A DNA stretch of 64,000 nt, taken from Brachionus koreanus (taxonomy: Eukaryota > Rotifera > Eurotatoria > Ploima > Brachionidae). The translations under genes and the position numbers were made by a program. Positions 11,960 through 24,000 of this stretch are shown here, one piece after another. Location: the NCBI GenBank assembly GCA_016987375.1, contig PJRA01000493.1:647244-711243 (forward strand). Direction: 5' to 3'. The notes under the pieces are model-generated. The model was not told where the DNA came from, did no database searches, and saw nothing but the letters and a program-made list of their open reading frames with translations. The first letter of the stretch is position 1, and every line of letters begins with the position of its first letter.

Positions 11960-12385
11960 TCTATTTGTCATGACTCAAAAAGTGACTTTATTTTTCCAAA
12001 AAATAGGAAAAAAATGTGTAAACCCACTGAAATGCCAGATCATGAGTCTACTAAAAAGTATACATATAAAGAAAAATGAAATTGCCAAGCTGCTAGTTGT
12101 ATCTCAAAAATGTGTTTCTTCAACTAAAAAAACGATATGAAGAGACTGGTACTGTGTCTGATCGAAAGTGTTTTATTTAGGCCTCGAAAGCTATTTTTTA
12201 GGAATGAAAATTACACTTTTAGAGAGATTAGAAAAGACCCAACATCTAGCAATCAAAAACTCGCCACTGAATTAAATTCTAAGACTAAAGAGAATAAACT
12301 AAATAGAAAACTGCCATCACTCAATATTAAACTTTCAAATAAATCCAGCAATATCGAGAAAGAATTAAAATCCAAATTTAGATAA
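11960..12385 (+). pseudogene. Degenerate Tc1-like transposase N-terminus
   Basis: Pieces in shifting frames match the helix-turn-helix part of Tc1 transposases: NEIAKLLVVSQKCVSS, then KRYEETGTVSDRK (usual RF-ETGSV-DRPRSGR), then REIRKDPTSSNQKLATELN (usual I---R-NP--S---LA-ELN). Frameshifts and stops show it is dead, and the DDE catalytic part is missing. It lies about 260 bp upstream of PXK. Confidence 0.6.
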
Positions 12386-12646
12386 AAAGTAAGCATAATT
12401 TTGCCAAGTTTGCTCAGATCTTTGACAAAAAATATTGAAATTTATTAAAATTATGATTGCATAATAGCTTTAATGAGACATCAAAACAAATTTGAATTAG
12501 AAAAGATAATTTTAAAATTGCTGAAATTTTAGCTTTTATCATATGACCAATTTACAACATTTTTGTCAAACTAAAATTTTACTATTTTCTTAAAAAAAAG
12601 TTTAATTTTTGATCGAGTCTGATGACACTTGAGAAAATCGAAAACA

Positions 12647-15387
12647 ATGGCTCTTAATCAAACAAAAAAACTTGATATTGACGACACACAGCCTTTAAAT
12701 TGCACGTTTTTGAACACTGAAACAAATAAAGACCATGTTGTTTACATAATTAAGGTGCAAAGAGGCATTGATTCGAAATACTCGTGGCAAATCAAAAAAC
12801 GATACAATGACTTTAAGGAATTGAATGCTTATTTGACCATATCCAACTATGATCTTCAATTGCCACCAGCAAAAATATTTGGCAACAAGGATAAAGATTT
12901 TTTGATGACAAGACAAAATGGTCTTCAAGTAGCCAAATAAAAATATTAGAAATTTTTTTTTAATTTTTCTTTTATTAAGAATTATATGGACAAAGTTTTG
13001 GGAAATTTATTTCTTTCGATGTCACTTTCGGTCAAAAAATTTCTTGATCAAGAAAATTATGCTGAAAATTTCAAAGAAATGGCTCTAGCTCACGTTTCAA
13101 TGTTCTTCAGGTCGGATTCAAATTGGCAAGTAATTGAACCATTAAACGAAATTGGTAAAACAAGAAAAAAAAGCTTTTACCATTTATTTAAATTAAAATT
13201 GTAAAATCTAGGCTGGCGGTTTAGAAAGCAACATATTTTGCTAAAAAACTCCGACTATCCAAATGGTAAATTCATGTTGACATGGGTATTTATTTACTTT
13301 TTGAATTAAAAATATTTAAATATCAGTTAAATTTAGGTAGAGCATGGCCCAGACAAAAATTTAAAAGAAGCCGAACTGAAAACAATATTCCAACAAATGA
13401 CTCAAATTCAAGTAACTTCTTGTTTTCTTGGCTTTACAGACTCTATAAAAATATTCAAGCATGAATACATTGATCCTATTTTGCAAATAAATTCAGGAGA
13501 CTTGAGTACCATAGTTATTCAACGATTTAATGAAAAATTTGTTTCTCTAAGAGACTACATTAATGGAATAGTAATTAATTTTATTTAAAGATTAAAAAAA
13601 AAATAATTTCTTCCAAAAAGACAAAAATAAATGCACCTTTTTTAAAAAAATACGCCTTGCATCCTCAATATCAGAAGATTCCAATTAATTTGTTAAAACA
13701 AATAGCCAAAAAAATCCTAGTCAGTTTGAAATTTGTTTATTCCAAAGGGCTTTTTTATGGTAAAATAAATTTTCATCATCTGTTGAGATAAAACTTAAAT
13801 TTATCATTAATTGAAGGTCATTTACACTCAGGCAATGTTTTAATTGAACTAAACGGAAATACAATCAAACTAACCGACCTTCCGAACGCCTTGCTTGGCC
13901 TTCCGTGTCTCTATAGATCTTTTGTGGCCGAACAACGCAAGATAAATGTATATTAATTTTAAAAAAATTTTAAAGATTAAAATATTTAATTTTTATTTAA
14001 TTAAAAAGACTATTGAACAAATAGATGTGTATGGTTTTGGTCATATTTTATATGAGATGGTATACGGTGCACCATTGATTAACTCAAGCAGTCGCAGGGA
14101 TTTTGAAGATTGTGAAAATAAAGAATTAAAACCTTTGCTTGAGTTGCTGTTGTCTGATGATGCACTAGCTAAGAAAAGTTTGCCAACAATTGATGAACTT
14201 CTAGAAATTCCGTAAGATAAATTTTAAAATTGAAAATATTTTTTGCAAAAATATTAATTTTTAATTAGATTTTTTAAGAATACTAATATCGAAGTTCTGC
14301 CAACTTCGTCTGTTACTGCCGCAGCATCTACTTCATCTGCTTCTAATAGCAACACGAAACTGTTTTCCTCGACTAAAGTTAAAGAGAGTTTAACAAGAGC
14401 CAGAGACTTAATTGAAAAAAAAATACAAGATGAACAAAAAATTGTAATTTAATGTGGAAATCTCACATTTTAGTGTTAATTTTGTTTTTTTTAAGATATA
14501 CAAATCTAAGAGACAAAGTCAAGCTGAAGCCAAGGTTCTGTCCGAACAGGAGATAAGAAAAAGACGAAAAGAAAAAAAAGTTTTTTAATTTTTCAGATTT
14601 AATTAGAATTTAGTTTAAATATTTTTTTTATCAGAAAGCTGAAAAAGAATCGGCAAATTCTCTCGAATTTCCAAGTCGTATGTTATTTGAAATTTTATAA
14701 TTGTTTTTTTTTTTTTCAAATTTTTTTGGCTAAATTAAATCATTTGTATAAAATTAAGTTTTGCTTGAAAATAGCGATGATTTGTTCGTTATAAAGTAAT
14801 TTTTTTAAAGGTTTAATTAATATTTGTTTTAAAAACACTTAATTGCATGAAAATTCACCTTCTTTTCTAGTTCAGTAATTGGTAAATGCTAAATTTGTAA
14901 TTTTTGTATGACTAACATTTAATAATATTAAGTGTTTAACTTTTAAATGCCTAATTTTTTGCTTTAGAAAAAAACTTTTTTCAAAAATTCAAATTAAAAA
15001 TAATATAAATTTTTAGCTCAAACTAATCAAACAAATATAAGCTATAAAAAATCATCCAGCAGAAACAAAAGAGCATCGAATATATCTGATATTGAACCAC
15101 TATCTCCAACACCAACTACACCATCGACTCCCGGAAGCCCATTTACACCAACTTCACCTACGTCTCCTCCTGCTCCTCCACCACCACCACCGCCTCTACT
15201 CAGTTCAGCACCTCCTCCACCTCCACCGATGTCTTCGGGTGGCCCAACACCGCCTCCTCCAACTGCAATTACTTCAACTCCATCGGCCACTCCTGATAGA
15301 TCACAATTATTATCATCTATTACTAGTTTTAGTAAAGGAGCTTTAAAGAAAACAAAAACAAACGATAAATCTGCACCAAAAATTTAA
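12647..15387 (+). CDS. PXK: PX domain-containing serine/threonine kinase-like protein (PXK)
   Basis: Endosomal adaptor of the PXK family: phosphoinositide-binding PX domain, pseudokinase, proline-rich tail with WH2-like actin-binding segment. Eleven phase-consistent exons: 12647-12928, 12980-13154, 13212-13285, 13337-13570, 13591-13759, 13817-13947, 14009-14211, 14269-14443, 14496-14579, 14635-14677, 15017-15387; 646 codons. PX core about residues 30-150 (RGIDSKYSWQIKKRYNDF, LQLPPAKIFGN). The kinase-like region starts about residue 155 with IGWRFRKQ. The catalytic loop reads YGHLHSGNVLI instead of HRD...N, and the metal site reads KLTDLPNALLG instead of DFG, so activity is doubtful, as in other PXK proteins. 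The tail has EKKIQDEQK, a PPPPPPP block, then SQLLSSITSF and LKKTKTNDKSAPKI matching the vertebrate C-terminus. ATG at 12647 fits the family start; the last intron (14678-15016) is the longest. Confidence 0.93.
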
Positions 15388-15504
15388 TAATCAAATAAAA
15401 AAACAACAAAAGACAACCATAAATAGTTTTTAAATTGTTTTTCTTAAATAAATCAACTTGTTAAATAATTTTTTTAATTCATTTTTAAAATTTAAATACA
15501 GAGA

Positions 15505-15779
15505 CCGAATTGGGTTTTGTGAAATTTAGTACAATAGAACAGAACAAAAAGTTAAAAAGTCTTATAACTATACTTTTAAAAGTCAAAAGCAAGTTCTGTA
15601 AATACAAAATGGTGCAAAGTNNNNNNNNNNNNNNNNNNNNNNNNNNNNNNNNNNNNNNNNNNNNNNNNNNNNNCAGAACTAATTATAAGCCTTCAGAAAA
15701 AAAGTTATTAGATTTTTTAGCATTTTTTTTTTGTTCTATTTGTTTATTTTGTACCAAATTTCACAAAACCCCGAATTGC
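15505..15779. mobile_element. Long-TIR MITE interrupted by an assembly gap
   Basis: The left arm (accgaattgggttttgtgaaattta... to ...aagttctg just before the gap) and the right arm (cagaactaattata... to ...accaaatttcacaaaaccccgaattgc) are reverse complements with mismatches over roughly 100 bases each. The gap sits between the arms, so the middle is unknown. The long arms suggest a foldback/MITE element of a DNA transposon. Confidence 0.65.
15621..15673. other. Assembly gap (53 N)
   Basis: Run of N located between the two arms of an inverted repeat, where assemblies commonly break. An apparent reading frame across it is meaningless. Confidence 0.99.
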
Positions 15780-16281
15780 ATGTTACAATTTGATAACTTT
15801 AAAATTGAATCACAAACTAGTTTTGACTCATAATTCAAACTTCTTCTTATTTGTGGAATTTAAATATAGTATCATACTAAATAATCATTCTGAGGATTGT
15901 ATTGATCCAGATGGAGAATCATTATTTAGTTCATTCATAGGGTTAGAACGAGGATCCTAAGGTAATTTGGATGAATTGGATAGAGATATCAATGTTCACC
16001 AACCCACCATCATTTGACTGATCACAGATTATGTGAACTATGATTACAAATTGTAATAATCAGTAATTAAAAATATCCTTCTATGGTCAACCGAAAATTA
16101 GGTTTGTTTCTTTTAAATTACCGTATTCCCTCGTTCGATTATGCTGCACCACACGTCTTTGGACCATGCACCAAAGTACATCTCGCCCATGCTATAATGT
16201 TGTTAACTTTGAGTGCATGCTCTAATTGCGTAATCACGCGTTTAGGTCCGCATCAAACACTGAAAGTCTTAGTTTAATGCG
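15780..16281. other. Unassigned sequence of higher complexity
   Basis: Part of this stretch (about 16120-16275) is richer in G+C than the surroundings, with a short frame on the plus strand and broken frames on the minus strand. It abuts transposon debris and is probably repeat-derived. I recognise no gene. Confidence 0.3.
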
Positions 16282-16417
16282 TCATCAAGACTCGATTTTA
16301 AAGTAAAAAATAATTTTTAATTTTTAATTTAAAAAAATTAAAAAAAAATTATTTTTAAAAAATACAAAAAATAAAAAATTATTTTTTATTTTTTACTTTA
16401 AAATCGAGTCTTGATGA
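16282..16417. repeat. Perfect-arm hairpin / inverted repeat beside mariner ORF
   Basis: Left arm tcatcaagactcgattttaa... (16282-16313) and right arm ...ttaaaatcgagtcttgatga (16386-16417) are identical reverse complements over about 32 bases, with an A/T-only middle. The right arm abuts the broken 3' end of the mariner transposase. Confidence 0.85.
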
Positions 16418-17064
16418 AATAGTGAGCAAACGCTAAGTCAGGCCAAAAAACTTAGTCAAGGTCTTCATGATATTCATGTATAAATGGGAGCGGTCGTTTT
16501 TTCAAGCATTCGTCGACATAGATGCTCGAATAGATGGCAACCGACTTTGATAATCGAAAAAGAGGCTTAGACATACCTCGATCAGATATGGCTATCCAAA
16601 CAAGCACCTTCTTTGGAAACTTCTCTTTTCCAGCAAACCGAACACTGTCCGGACTAGTAGACATGTCATTTGTGTAATATCCAGCATTTCCCGGCATGTT
16701 GTCGCCCGCTAAAGTAAAGTACTTTTCGTCGTCCAAAATAAGCGAACATGGTGAACGAAATAGTATATTTGAAAGTTTTTTACTCAATTTCTTGGCTTTC
16801 TCATGCTGTACGGCGCTATATTTTGGTGTTTTTTCACGTTTACGATATGAAATATCCATTTTTGTTAACTGCCGGCCAACTCTTGTCTGGTGGACATTAA
16901 ATTTTCTTGCTAGACGCCTTTGACTCAATCCAGTTCGGTTATTGGTCAATCTCTTCAGTTTTGTCTTCCTTGCAGCTGTCCAGGTAGTTGGACGACCCGT
17001 TCTCTTATTGTGCTTGATCGGATCTCCAATTTGAATACTACATTTACTTATGCATCACCCGTTA
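16418..17064 (-). pseudogene. Tc1/mariner-type transposase, truncated
   Basis: The minus-strand frame is open from about 17060 down to the stop at 16452-16454 and includes IQIGDPIKHNKRTGRPTTW, then NNRTGLSQRRLARKFNVH, a helix-turn-helix. It is followed by a catalytic block LILDDEKYFTLAGDNMPGN, which holds the first and possibly second acidic residue region, and KKVLVWIAISDRG. At 16455 the frame ends in DLD-stop. Immediately beyond, VFWPDLAFAHY is the third catalytic region (usual FWPD-A--HY), so one stop separates it from the rest. The ORF then breaks at the hairpin at 16417. No intact N-terminal ATG is evident. Confidence 0.75.
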
Positions 17065-17079
17065 AAAGAGCATGAAGGA

Positions 17080-17175
17080 ATCGAACTTTTTCCTCATTCA
17101 GCATATATAGTTCAGATTTTTTTCCTTCTGATTTTCATCTTATTCGCTCAATGGCTTATTTTCTTAGAATACGCC
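17080..17175 (+). pseudogene. Mariner transposase fragment (C-terminal)
   Basis: Reads IELFPHSAY and, one frame away, SDFHLIRSMAYFLR. This matches the C-terminal L-HPPYSPDL-PSDYHLF-SM block of mariner transposases, with a frameshift. It is on the plus strand, opposite to the neighbouring truncated transposase, so it comes from another insertion. Confidence 0.6.
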
Positions 17176-20100
17176 ATTTTACTAACTAAGAAAATATTTT
17201 GATTTTTTAAATGATTTTTATTCTAATATTCACGTTCACTCGAGAAATAATTCCTGCTAAATTTAGATATTAAAATTCTGTTAAAAAGCTTTATATCTAT
17301 AAAAAATAAAAGAAAAATTGTGTTTAAATTTATGTTTGTCTTTAAATTATTTTTGACTTGTTTTAAATTAATATTTAATTAAAAAAATTTAAATTATTTT
17401 TTTCAACTCTTGACTAAATGTACTGTTTATTAAATAAAATAAAAAAGTTAATAGAAAATTAAATTTTCAAGATTATTTAAGATTAAAAATGAACTGTTTT
17501 TATTGACTAATGAGTGAAATGAATACTCGAAGCCCACAACAATATTATGCGTCAAATCTTATATTCATGCTTATGCATCGTTTAATTTCTATTAACTTGT
17601 GAAAAATCGATTAATTCAATAACTCAGTAATTTGGTTTTAACCCCTCTTTAATTTTAAGTTAAGAGAAAGAATTAAGTTTGAAAAAATATTAATAAAATA
17701 GGCTCATATTTTTATTTAATTTAAAAAAAATATATCGAATTTTCAAAATTTTTCATTTTTGGAATAAATACTTCATTTTATTTATGCATTTAGAATGATA
17801 GAAAACAATTATAAATATTTCTAATTAAATTTTATTGAATTTTGATTGAAATTTCTGGAAGTATATTAGTGAGATTTCATTGAGAAAATTAAGATTTGAA
17901 TATATAAAAAAAATTTGTTTAACAAGAATTTATTTTTTTGGTTTTTTTTCCTCAAGATTTGAAATAATTTCTGAGTTTTTGTTTGAAGATGAAAATTATG
18001 TTCTTTCTAATGGCATTTTATATCAAATTACTTACGCTAAACTCATCTAAGTTTCGACTTATTTTATTCAATTCATAAAATTAAATTTAAAACATTGCTG
18101 TCTAACTAATACGATTTCATGAATGCAGAAGTCAAACGAAAGATATTTTTATATGTGATTTTGAATAAAAAATTTTAAAATCAAATTTTTTATTTACATT
18201 TGTTAATATAAATAATCAAACATTTATTTTAAGGCCTCAATGATTCAATTGATTTTAATAATAGCTTTTTGCACATTGTAAAACGGATTGAAATACACAA
18301 ATATGTTTAATTTTAAAGTGTATAAAATAAAAGTTTTTTTTTCAAATAACAAATAATTCCATTAAAAAAATTAAAACATCAAGATGAAATCTGATTTTTG
18401 CTTCTTAAATACTTAGGAGGATTTATTTATAAACTAATTAAATTTTTTAAGCTATGCAGTCTCAGACAATAATAAAAGATGATATTTTCTAAAGTAAGTA
18501 GAAATTTCAATTTAAGTAATAAACTTCTTGTATTTTTATAATTATTGAATTATTAGATCATAAAATTTTTTCCGATAAATTCCTTTCCTATTAATTGTCG
18601 CTGGTTGTATAATTTCAATTGACTACTTAAAGTGTAAAATTTTCATAAAAACTCTCAAAAATGAATACAAAATATATTAAAATATTTTATTAAAATTAAA
18701 GTTGGTTAAGATATAATAGGTTTGGACACATAAGTTAATTTTTTTTTACTACTTTCAATTCATTGTAAATTCAATGATCATTTAAAAATTTAATGATTAA
18801 AAAAAGGAATCATATTTTAATTAAGTTAGACAATACATTGATTGTTACAAAATGTAAATATTTTAGTCTTAAAATTGAAATCTCCCAAAAAAAACTAATA
18901 TAAAGTTCTATAAAACTAAAACTTTAAGTTTTATAACAGCTTTGGCTCGTGCCAGATTTTAAAAATAATAAATAATAGTGTAATTAGTGTTAAATGATTG
19001 ATGAGACATTTTTCAAAACAAACAAAAGATATAATTTAGAAGCATATAATCTTTTCTAAGCAAACTAGATCTATTTTTTTTTTACATCAAAGCATATTAA
19101 TCTTTAGAACACAAAAACGTAATGGATAATGGTCATGATATATTCCTAAAGGGATTTTATTTTAAAGAAATTTAGATAAATGAGGAAAAAATTAATTTGT
19201 TTGATATTTTTTTCCTAATCATTTTTAATTTTAATTATATCGTTTTTAATAGAAAATTTAAATTTAATCTTTTGTACATCATTTAAAGTCGAAAAAGTAA
19301 AATTAAAAACTTTTATTAAAAAATTGTATTTTATTTAAGTTTTATTTATGTTTTAACACTAGAAGCACCAAGCATTTTTTCAGGTTTTTTTTAATTCATA
19401 AATATTTTATAAAAAAACTAAAATAATTTTATAAAGTAATATCATTTTTTAAAGAAAATTTTAAAATCTACATAATTCAAAAAAGATATATTTATTTGAA
19501 AAATCCATTCAAAAGATATGAGGATTTAAAAATTTTTCTAGTGTTTTCTAGTGTTAATAGTTAATGGTGCTTCTAGTGTTAATGTGTTTTAGTTTTATAG
19601 AATTTGACATTAGTAATTATTTAAGTCCAATTTTTGATTTATTTTGTTTATGTTTGTTAGAAAATTTAACAAGTAAATCATTTTTTTAAGATTAAAAAAT
19701 GTAAAAAAATATTATTTTTATTGTCCTTTTTTTAGACAATAATTTGAAAAATTTGATTCCGATTAGGTCTGTTTTTGACTTGTTTTTTTCTGGCATCATA
19801 AAAACTAATTAATCGATATTGACAAATTAGAGATTAGACATTTTAGAGATTTTAAGTTAAAAATGTTTCTATTAATAGAAGATATTAAAATGATTTTTGT
19901 ATATTTTATCTCGATTCGAAGAAAAAACCTGCTTATAAGCAAAAATTTCTTACCTTCAGAAAATTGTTCTAATTTATAGTCATGAATAAATTTCTATTCA
20001 AAAATATCAACTAATTAAACAAGCGCGTGCTAAGTTTACCCCCAAGAATAGAACTAATTTAAGCATTTAATCAATTATTAATTTTTAAGAGAACATCTAA

Positions 20101-21070
20101 ATATAACAAATGTCTAAAAAACTTTTCAAAGTATTATGTAAAAAAATTAGAAGACTTTTTCAAGAGCTCTCTTTAAATTAAAGCTTTAAATCTAAACAAG
20201 ATTGTTTATTCTTGACACTTGAAATCGATCGATAATAAAAAGATTGCTTACGACCAAGTAATTTGTCCAAAATAAAGAATTATCTGATGCATTCAATTAT
20301 CTCTTATTTATCAATGCTTAAATGAATCTTACATCTTCTATTTTGGCATCAATAATATAGAAATTTGTTCTCATTGAGTGGCAAACAAAATATTATTCAA
20401 ATATTACCATTACATTTTAAAGGATATTAATCCGTCTAAAACATCTTTTTTTTTTTCAGTTAAAGTAAATTTTCCAATTAATTCCGCTTTCTCAATTTTC
20501 TCTATATTTTTTCCCGATCTATTTTGTTTTCAATCTGTTAATTAATTTTAATATAGAAAAATCCCAAAATAAACATTAATAATTCACCATTATATTTAGT
20601 TTTAAAATAAGATTTATTAATCAACCATTCCATCATTATGAACTAATATCCTAATGCTTAAAAAATAAATCAATACCTTTAGATTTTTGATTTTTTAATG
20701 ATAGGAGCTTTTCCTTTTAATTGTTAGAAATTAATGGAATTTTTTTGATGTTTGAATAAAATTTTTTTAACCAAAATTTAGGGTGAAAAACGCTTGTTCT
20801 ATCATTTAAGTGACTAATTATTCTAATTAAAAATTGAAAAAAGAGAATTTCTTAAGTAAAATGATTTCTAAATGAAAAAAAATTGCAATGATGTATTGTC
20901 TAAATGCGATATTAACCGGAAAAACTGGTAAAAAATATTTAATAACCAAAAAAAAAAATTTCATTTCAGTAAAGCTTAAATTTCAAAATCCATTATATTT
21001 TAGATTAATTCTATAAATTTTTTAAATAAAAAAAATTAAAAATTGTATTTAATAATTGTGAATTTTTGTA
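17176..21070. other. Intergenic AT-rich DNA between transposon debris and guanylate cyclase
   Basis: No open frame with coding character in 3.9 kb. The only structure recognised is the TTAA-flanked MITE at 19353-19582. The promoter of the guanylate cyclase gene must lie toward the right end, but no element can be named. Confidence 0.5.
19353..19582. mobile_element. TTAA-flanked MITE with CACTAGAAGCACC termini
   Basis: Begins TTAA-CACTAGAAGCACC and ends GGTGCTTCTAGTG-TTAA: perfect 13-base inverted ends inside TTAA. TTAA duplication is the hallmark of piggyBac-type insertion. Partial related copies in the opposite orientation end at 33313 and 35023. Confidence 0.75.
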
Positions 21071-24000
21071 ATGGTAAAAAAACTGACTTGTTTAAGTAAA
21101 ATTTTTTTTAAGTAAAAAACTTCTATTTTAAGTATGGATTTGTAAATTTTGCATTAGAAGAATTAGTTCTGAGAAATTTTGGTGATGAAATTTGGAGAAA
21201 AATTAAGTAATTTAAAATAGTTCATAAAAAAATAGGAATTTTTATTTTTCTCAATAGAAAAGAAGCAGGTGTAGAAGTTGAGGGTCATTTTATGATCAGA
21301 GTTGTTTATGATGACAATATTACATACTCACTAGTGTTGGCCGCATCAAAAATTTTAGGTAAAATTTCCAAAACTTTAAAAAAAAATTTTAAATTTTTTT
21401 TTAGATCTTCCATCTAGTTCTATACTCGAACTTTTTGGTCAATTTTTTTTTGAGTTTTGTGTTGAATCAGGTTATGATAAAATTCTATCTGTTCTAGGCT
21501 CAACCACAAAAATTTTTCTTGAAAATCTAGATGCTTTGCACGACCATCTAAGTACTATTTATCCAGGTGAGAAATAAAAAAAAAAATATATATATATATA
21601 TTTTAAGAATTTTGAATTAGGAATGAATGCACCCTCATTTCGATGCACTGAAAAATCTGATGGAAAATTTATTCTTCACTATTATTCTGATAGACCTGGG
21701 TTAGAGTTCATAGTTATTGGTTTGGTAAAAACTGTAGCTTTAAAGCTTCACAAAACTGAAGTAGAGTGCAAAATAGTCAAAAATATTGGCGAAGATGGAT
21801 GTGATCATGTTCAATTTGAAATTATTGAAAAAAGTTTTGAAAATATTAGATCAATTTACGATCAAAAATTAAAGCCAATTAAAATTTTTGTACCTTAACA
21901 AGTTTAAAGCCATAAGGCTTTTATTCAAATTTTATTTTTATTTTTAGGGGAAATTTAATTCTAAAAATGACTCTAATTTTTGATTTTTTTTCTAAAAATT
22001 TCCTTTCAATTAATTTTTTATTTCTTAGATGAATCAAGAGACAAAAAGGAAAAAATAGTTGACAAAAAAATCCACATGCCTTTTAGTTTAGATGACAAAA
22101 AAGCAATGAGTCCGAGGTCATTTTGTAAAGCGTTTCCTTTTCATGTTATTTTTGATAAGGATATGAAAATTATTCAATGTGGAGCTTCAATAGTTCGGCT
22201 AATACCTGAATTAAAAATAAAAAATAGCAGGCTTAATGACATATTTGTAATCATTAGGCCACATATTAATTTAGAATTTCAGCAAATATATTCTCAAATA
22301 ATGAGCATTTTCGTTTTGGCTAGAAAAAATGATCCTTTTGCAAAAAATATCAAGAATGCGAATGGAACCGAAGAAAATTGGACTCGTTTTAAAGGACAAA
22401 TGGTCTATCTACCTGAAAAAGAGTATATTCTTTTTCAATGCTCGCCTGCAATTATGAGCCTTGATGACTTGTTTAAGTAGATTTTTTCAGAATTAAGAAT
22501 TAAAGAGAAAAAATAATTATTTTTTTTAAGTCGGGGCATGAGAATAAGTGACATTCCAATGCATGATGCAAATAGAGATTTGATACTTTTAAATGAAAAT
22601 TGGGAAGAGCAATGGAAGTGTACTCAAAAAGTGGAAATTTTATCAGACAAATTAAAGAAGGCTTTAAACGAGCTCGAATTGGAAAAAAAGAAAACAGAAA
22701 AGTAACTGTAAATTTGAATAAAAGTTTTTTTATTAATAGCTAAAAAATTGATGAATGATGAATTTTAATTAAGATGAATTTTTTTCTATGGTTGAAAAAT
22801 TTTAATATGCTTTAAAATTATTTGGTTAAATATCGACTAAATATTTTCAGGGAATTATAATCTTTTATAGATCTTCTATTTATTTAAGATAGGAGATAAT
22901 CGATCCAAAAGAAACCAAGCGCCTCTCCGAGTCTAGAAAGCTACTTGTATGTAAGGACTCGGAATCAAACAAAAAAATAAACTTTATAAAAAAAAAAGAG
23001 TTAATTTTTTTGAATATTTAAAAATTAGTCTTAAAAATGGATTGATGTAATATTTTTTAAAAATTTTCTGTATTTTTTAAATTACATAACATGATTAAAT
23101 TAAAGATTATTTTTGATATCTAAAGATAAACTCTTTGAATTGAAATAATAATTTAAAATGATCATCAACTTAAAGGTTTTTAAGTCAATTCCATTAAGAG
23201 ATCGAGGTATTTCTTCAAGTCTAATGATACTACGTTTGGAAATTCTTAAATAGTTTCAGGTTAATTTTATCACCATAACCAAAACAAAAATTTTTTTTAT
23301 CAATTTCCTATGAAGATATTATCAAAGGCCTCTTAGAAATCAGTAAACACAGTGTGTTCTTAGCATTCATATTTTTTGAATTTATTTTAAAATTAAGGTA
23401 AAAAGAGCATCTAGAAATTTTAATTTTATTTTTGCATTCTCATTTAAAAGTGTAAAAAACTCTGTTTGAAAGAAATTTCTTTCTAGGCTCAACAAAAGTT
23501 AATTTTTTAGATATTTTTTGTGAATTAATTAAAAAAATATTTAATATTAATAATACAGTATATCATTGATTTTGTTCACTGTGAATTTGTCAATTTTTGT
23601 TTTTGTCAATTAATTAATTTCACATAGACCCATGACAAAATCGAGGATAGACTGCGATAATAATATTTAATTCAGAAAATATCTCATGGGTGATGTATAA
23701 TTAAAAAAACAGAAAAAAAAATTAAAAAAAACATATGAAGGACAGTTTATTGAAGATTTTATAATGTATACTTAAAAATTTTTGAAAATTTTTTGTTTAA
23801 TTTAATTTATTCAAATTTTTAAAATTTTTAACTAAAAAAAATTGAATAAAATTTTTTTAGTTAAAATTCTATGCTTAGCTTGATGTGCAAAAATCTGTTA
23901 AAAAACTTCTGAATCATGGCTAAGTATCTGATAATAGTTATATCAGAGTTGGTCAAATTCAAAAAAAAAATTTACTTAGACCAGTGTGTTTAGAAGATTA

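Noticed and set aside
15042..15290. Minus-strand glycine-rich ORF opposite the PXK tail, and a plus-strand His/Leu-rich ORF in the same place
   Set aside because: Antisense and out-of-frame shadows of the Pro/Ser/Thr-rich last exon of PXK.
15510..15833. Apparent ORF spanning the assembly gap
   Set aside because: Contains 53 N and lies in an inverted repeat; not coding.
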